NCBI GenBank assembly: GCA_025928415.1
Contig: JAICJK010000152.1
Location: 1-6,600, forward strand
Source: Solirubrobacteraceae bacterium
GTDB lineage: Bacteria > Actinomycetota > Thermoleophilia > Solirubrobacterales > Solirubrobacteraceae
Direction: 5' to 3'
DNA: 6,600 nt
The position numbers were made by a program, and so were the translations under genes. The notes under the pieces were generated by a model. The model was not told the DNA's origin and did not search any database. It saw only the letters and a list, made by a program, of their open reading frames with translations. The first letter of the stretch is position 1. Each line of letters begins with the position of its first letter. Of the stretch, positions 4,990 to 6,600 are shown in pieces.

Positions 4990-5316
4990 CTACGCCTCCA
5001 GGCGGATGTCCAGGACCTGCTGCAGGCCGGTCCACTCGACGAGCTGCGCCACGGGGCCGGTGGACGCGCAGCGGACGGTCAGCGCGCCGCCCGCGGCGTC
5101 CACCAGCCGCCGGCAGCGCGTCAGCGCGGCCACGCCGGAGGAGTCCATGAAGGCGACCGGCCGCAGGTCGAGCTCGATCCGCCCGCCGGGCCGCGCCGCG
5201 GTCCCGACCGCGACGACGACGTCCTCGGCGGTCGAGAGGTCGATCTCCCCCGTCACGCGCACCGCGGTGACGCCGTCGGCGGCCTGGACCTCGATCTCGA
5301 GCTCCCCGGGACCCAT
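4990..5316 (-). CDS. STAS-domain anti-sigma factor antagonist (RsbV/SpoIIAA-like)
   Basis: The 108-residue protein is a single STAS domain. It shows VTGEIDLSTAEDV (21-33) in the first strand-helix and FMDSSGVAAL (56-65), the conserved phosphorylation loop. S59, the serine directly after Asp58, is the expected target of an RsbW-type kinase; a PP2C-type phosphatase would remove the phosphate. The unphosphorylated form would bind the kinase and free a sigma factor. Length is typical. The ATG at 5316 lies 27 bp after the SDR gene with no promoter-like element between, so it is probably the second gene of that transcript. The kinase at 227-694 and the phosphatase end at 6453-6600 are natural candidate partners, but pairing cannot be told from sequence. 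Confidence 0.9.
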   Translation of the reverse strand: MGPGELEIEVQAADGVTAVRVTGEIDLSTAEDVVVAVGTAARPGGRIELDLRPVAFMDSSGVAALTRCRRLVDAAGGALTVRCASTGPVAQLVEWTGLQQVLDIRLEA

Positions 5317-5343
5317 CCCGGCCCACTCTACGCACGGCCGGCC

Positions 5344-6399
5344 TCAGGGATTGCGCGCGCCGACACCGGTGAGCAGCTCCCGCAGGCGCAGCGGCCCGCT
5401 CGCGCCCGCCCGCAGGGGCGGGGTGGGCGCATCGGCCCCCTCGCGCAGGCCGTCGAGCAGCTCGGCCAGCGCCTCGAGCGCGTCGTGGCGCGGCGCCCAG
5501 CCGAGCTGCGTCCGGGCGCGCGAGACGTCCATCAGCGGCGTCTGCGTCGCGAGGTCCAGCCAGCCCGGCGGCGTGGGCTGCAGCCGCGCGCGCCAAGTCG
5601 CCGCGGCGACGAGCCGCACGGCGCTCGCGGGGACGGGCACGGTGCGCGCGTGCAGCAGGCGGGCGGCGGCCCGCGGGCCGATCGGCGGGTCGGCGGCGAT
5701 GTTGTACGCGCCGCGCGCCTCGGGGTCGAGCACCGCGCGCCGGTAGGCGTCGGCGACGTCGGCGGCGTGAACGGCCTGCACGAGGACGCCGCGCACGTCC
5801 GGGACGATCGGGATCAGGCCGAGGCGCAGCACGCTGCCGGGCAGCAGCGGGCCGGCGAACAGGCGGCGGATCTCCGTGGCGGCCTGCCGCTGGAAGATGA
5901 GCCCGGGCCGCAGCCGCACGACCCGCAGCGCGGGGTGGGCGCGCTCGACGCCGTCGAGGATCCGCTCGGCTGCCGCCTTGTGGCGCGAGTAGAACGAGCT
6001 GTCGATGCCGGTCGCCGGCCACGACTCGTCGACCGGCGGGTGCTTCGGGCCCGGGGCGTAGGTCCCGATCGACGAGGCGTGCACGAGCGCGGGGACGCCG
6101 GCGTCGGCCGCGGCCTCGAAGACCCGGCGGCTGCCGTCGACGTTGACCCGCAGGGTCTGCTCGCGGTCGCGGGACGGCTGGATCAGCCAGGCCAGGTGCA
6201 CGACGGCGCCGGCGCCGGCGAACAGCCCCCGCAGGTCGCTCGTGCAGACGTCCCCGGCGACCCACTCGACCTTCGGCGGCCGGCTCGCGGGCAGGCGCCG
6301 CGCCAGCCCGGTGATCGCGTCGACCGCCGGCTCGGCGGCGAGCGCCTCCAGCAGGGCGGTGCCCACGTTGCCGCTGGCCCCGGTCACGACGATGCGCAT
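5344..6399 (-). CDS. Extended SDR: NAD(P)-dependent epimerase/dehydratase family protein
   Basis: The 351-residue protein has a Rossmann fold with the nucleotide motif TGASGNVG (6-13), the strand-end VVHLAW (66-71), a serine region HASSIGTYAP (107-116), and the catalytic pair Y137-x3-K141 within SFYSRHK. RPGLIF (164-169) is also typical of sugar-nucleotide epimerases and related enzymes. An acidic residue that would select NAD is not obvious at the end of the second strand (GLARR, 31-35), so NADP is possible. The C-terminal part (about 235-320) is the substrate-binding region, with TPLMDVSRARTQLGWAPRHD resembling the usual late motif of the family. The substrate cannot be named. The last 30 residues are variable. 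The ATG at 6399 is 9 nt after a GGGTAC. It probably heads a transcript with the STAS gene. Confidence 0.88.
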   Translation of the reverse strand: MRIVVTGASGNVGTALLEALAAEPAVDAITGLARRLPASRPPKVEWVAGDVCTSDLRGLFAGAGAVVHLAWLIQPSRDREQTLRVNVDGSRRVFEAAADAGVPALVHASSIGTYAPGPKHPPVDESWPATGIDSSFYSRHKAAAERILDGVERAHPALRVVRLRPGLIFQRQAATEIRRLFAGPLLPGSVLRLGLIPIVPDVRGVLVQAVHAADVADAYRRAVLDPEARGAYNIAADPPIGPRAAARLLHARTVPVPASAVRLVAAATWRARLQPTPPGWLDLATQTPLMDVSRARTQLGWAPRHDALEALAELLDGLREGADAPTPPLRAGASGPLRLRELLTGVGARNP

Positions 6400-6408
6400 C
6401 TGCGCGGC

Positions 6409-6433
6409 GTACCCGTGCCCGCCCGGCGCACGC
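6409..6433 (-). promoter_or_regulatory. Sigma-B-like promoter for the SDR-STAS gene pair
   Basis: GCGT (6433-6430), 15 nt, then GGGTAC (6414-6409), 9 nt before the ATG at 6399. GCGT fits the looser GNNT form described for Streptomyces stress sigma factors, but not GTTT. If used, it would place the antagonist under the control of the stress sigma factor it helps release. Confidence 0.5.
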
Positions 6434-6449
6434 GCCGGCCGCGCCGGCG
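6433..6449 (-). terminator. GC-rich hairpin after the phosphatase gene
   Basis: A perfect 7-bp stem (CGCCGGC / GCCGGCG) with a 3-nt loop begins 4 bp past the phosphatase stop. There is no U-tract, so it may slow or end transcription only weakly, or be a by-product of GC-rich composition. It abuts the -35 of the next promoter candidate. Confidence 0.3.
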
Positions 6450-6452
6450 GCG

Positions 6453-6600
6453 TCAGGCCCCGCGGGCCGCGCTCAGCGGCCCCGGCTCCGCCGGGGCGAG
6501 TGCGCGCTGGTCGACGAGCAGCAGCGCCAGGTCGTCGTCCAGGCCGCCGCCGCGTCGCGTGGCGATCGCGGCCACGCGGTCGACGAGCGCGTCGCCGTCC
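6453..6600 (-). CDS. PP2C/SpoIIE-type phosphatase, C-terminal end (partial)
   Basis: The last 48 codons of a minus-strand gene enter from the right edge and end at the TGA at 6455-6453. The visible part reads ALVDRVAAIATRR, then GGGLDDDLALLLVD, then a 18-residue variable tail. The DDDLALLLVD stretch is the typical final strand of SpoIIE/RsbU-type PP2C phosphatases, where the aspartates help bind the metal ions. These enzymes remove phosphate from STAS antagonists, and the next transcript downstream carries such an antagonist. Upstream sensor domains, if any, are outside the window. Confidence 0.75.
   Translation of the reverse strand, partial: DGDALVDRVAAIATRRGGGLDDDLALLLVDQRALAPAEPGPLSAARGA

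Noticed and set aside
1..6600. tRNA, rRNA, CRISPR array, insertion sequence, phage or toxin-antitoxin signals
   Set aside because: None were seen on reading both strands. There are no regularly spaced repeats, transposase motifs or terminal inverted repeats, and composition is even across the window.

Overview
The window is very GC-rich DNA with tightly packed genes and short spacers. The gene families (RsbW-like kinases, an STAS antagonist, a SpoIIE/PP2C-type phosphatase end, a bacterial eRF1/Vms1-like protein, a protein resembling the homing-endonuclease-associated repeat, and a MerR-type HTH joined to sensory domains) suggest a high-GC actinomycete. Thermoleophilia/Solirubrobacterales is my best guess, but this is inference from composition and gene types only.

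Layout, left to right. Positions 1-108 may hold the 5' end of a minus-strand proline-rich ORF. A divergent spacer (109-226) leads to the only plus-strand gene, an RsbW-like ATP-binding anti-sigma kinase (227-694). All later genes are on the minus strand: a zinc-ribbon protein with an HNH-associated-like repeat (691-1158, converging on and overlapping the kinase by 4 bp), a baeRF/Vms1-like ribosome-associated protein (1221-2372), a 50-residue two-helix membrane peptide (2446-2598), a second RsbW-like protein with a degenerate ATP site (2677-3153), a MerR-HTH/PAS/GAF regulator (3194-4351), a DUF1360-like membrane protein (4398-4928), an RsbV-like STAS protein (4990-5316), an extended SDR/NAD-dependent epimerase (5344-6399), and the C-terminal end of a PP2C/SpoIIE-type phosphatase (6453-6600). 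No spacer exceeds about 120 bp.

The most striking non-coding signal is a repeated promoter-like pattern. The string GGGTA reads on the minus strand only six times in the window. All six sites lie in spacers, with the first base of a start codon 9-11 nt after the hexamer. Four of the six have a GNNT-like or GTTN -35 at exactly 15 nt (GTTA, GTTC, GTTC, GCGT). Two further genes, which have clear Shine-Dalgarno sequences, carry GTTN-N15-GGGGAC. This resembles the promoter class of sigma-B/sigma-F-type general stress sigma factors.

Together, the kinase, pseudokinase-like protein, STAS antagonist and phosphatase form most of a partner-switching circuit. The promoters suggest that this circuit and its effectors (ribosome rescue, membrane proteins, SDR) belong to one stress regulon. 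No sigma factor gene is visible in the window.
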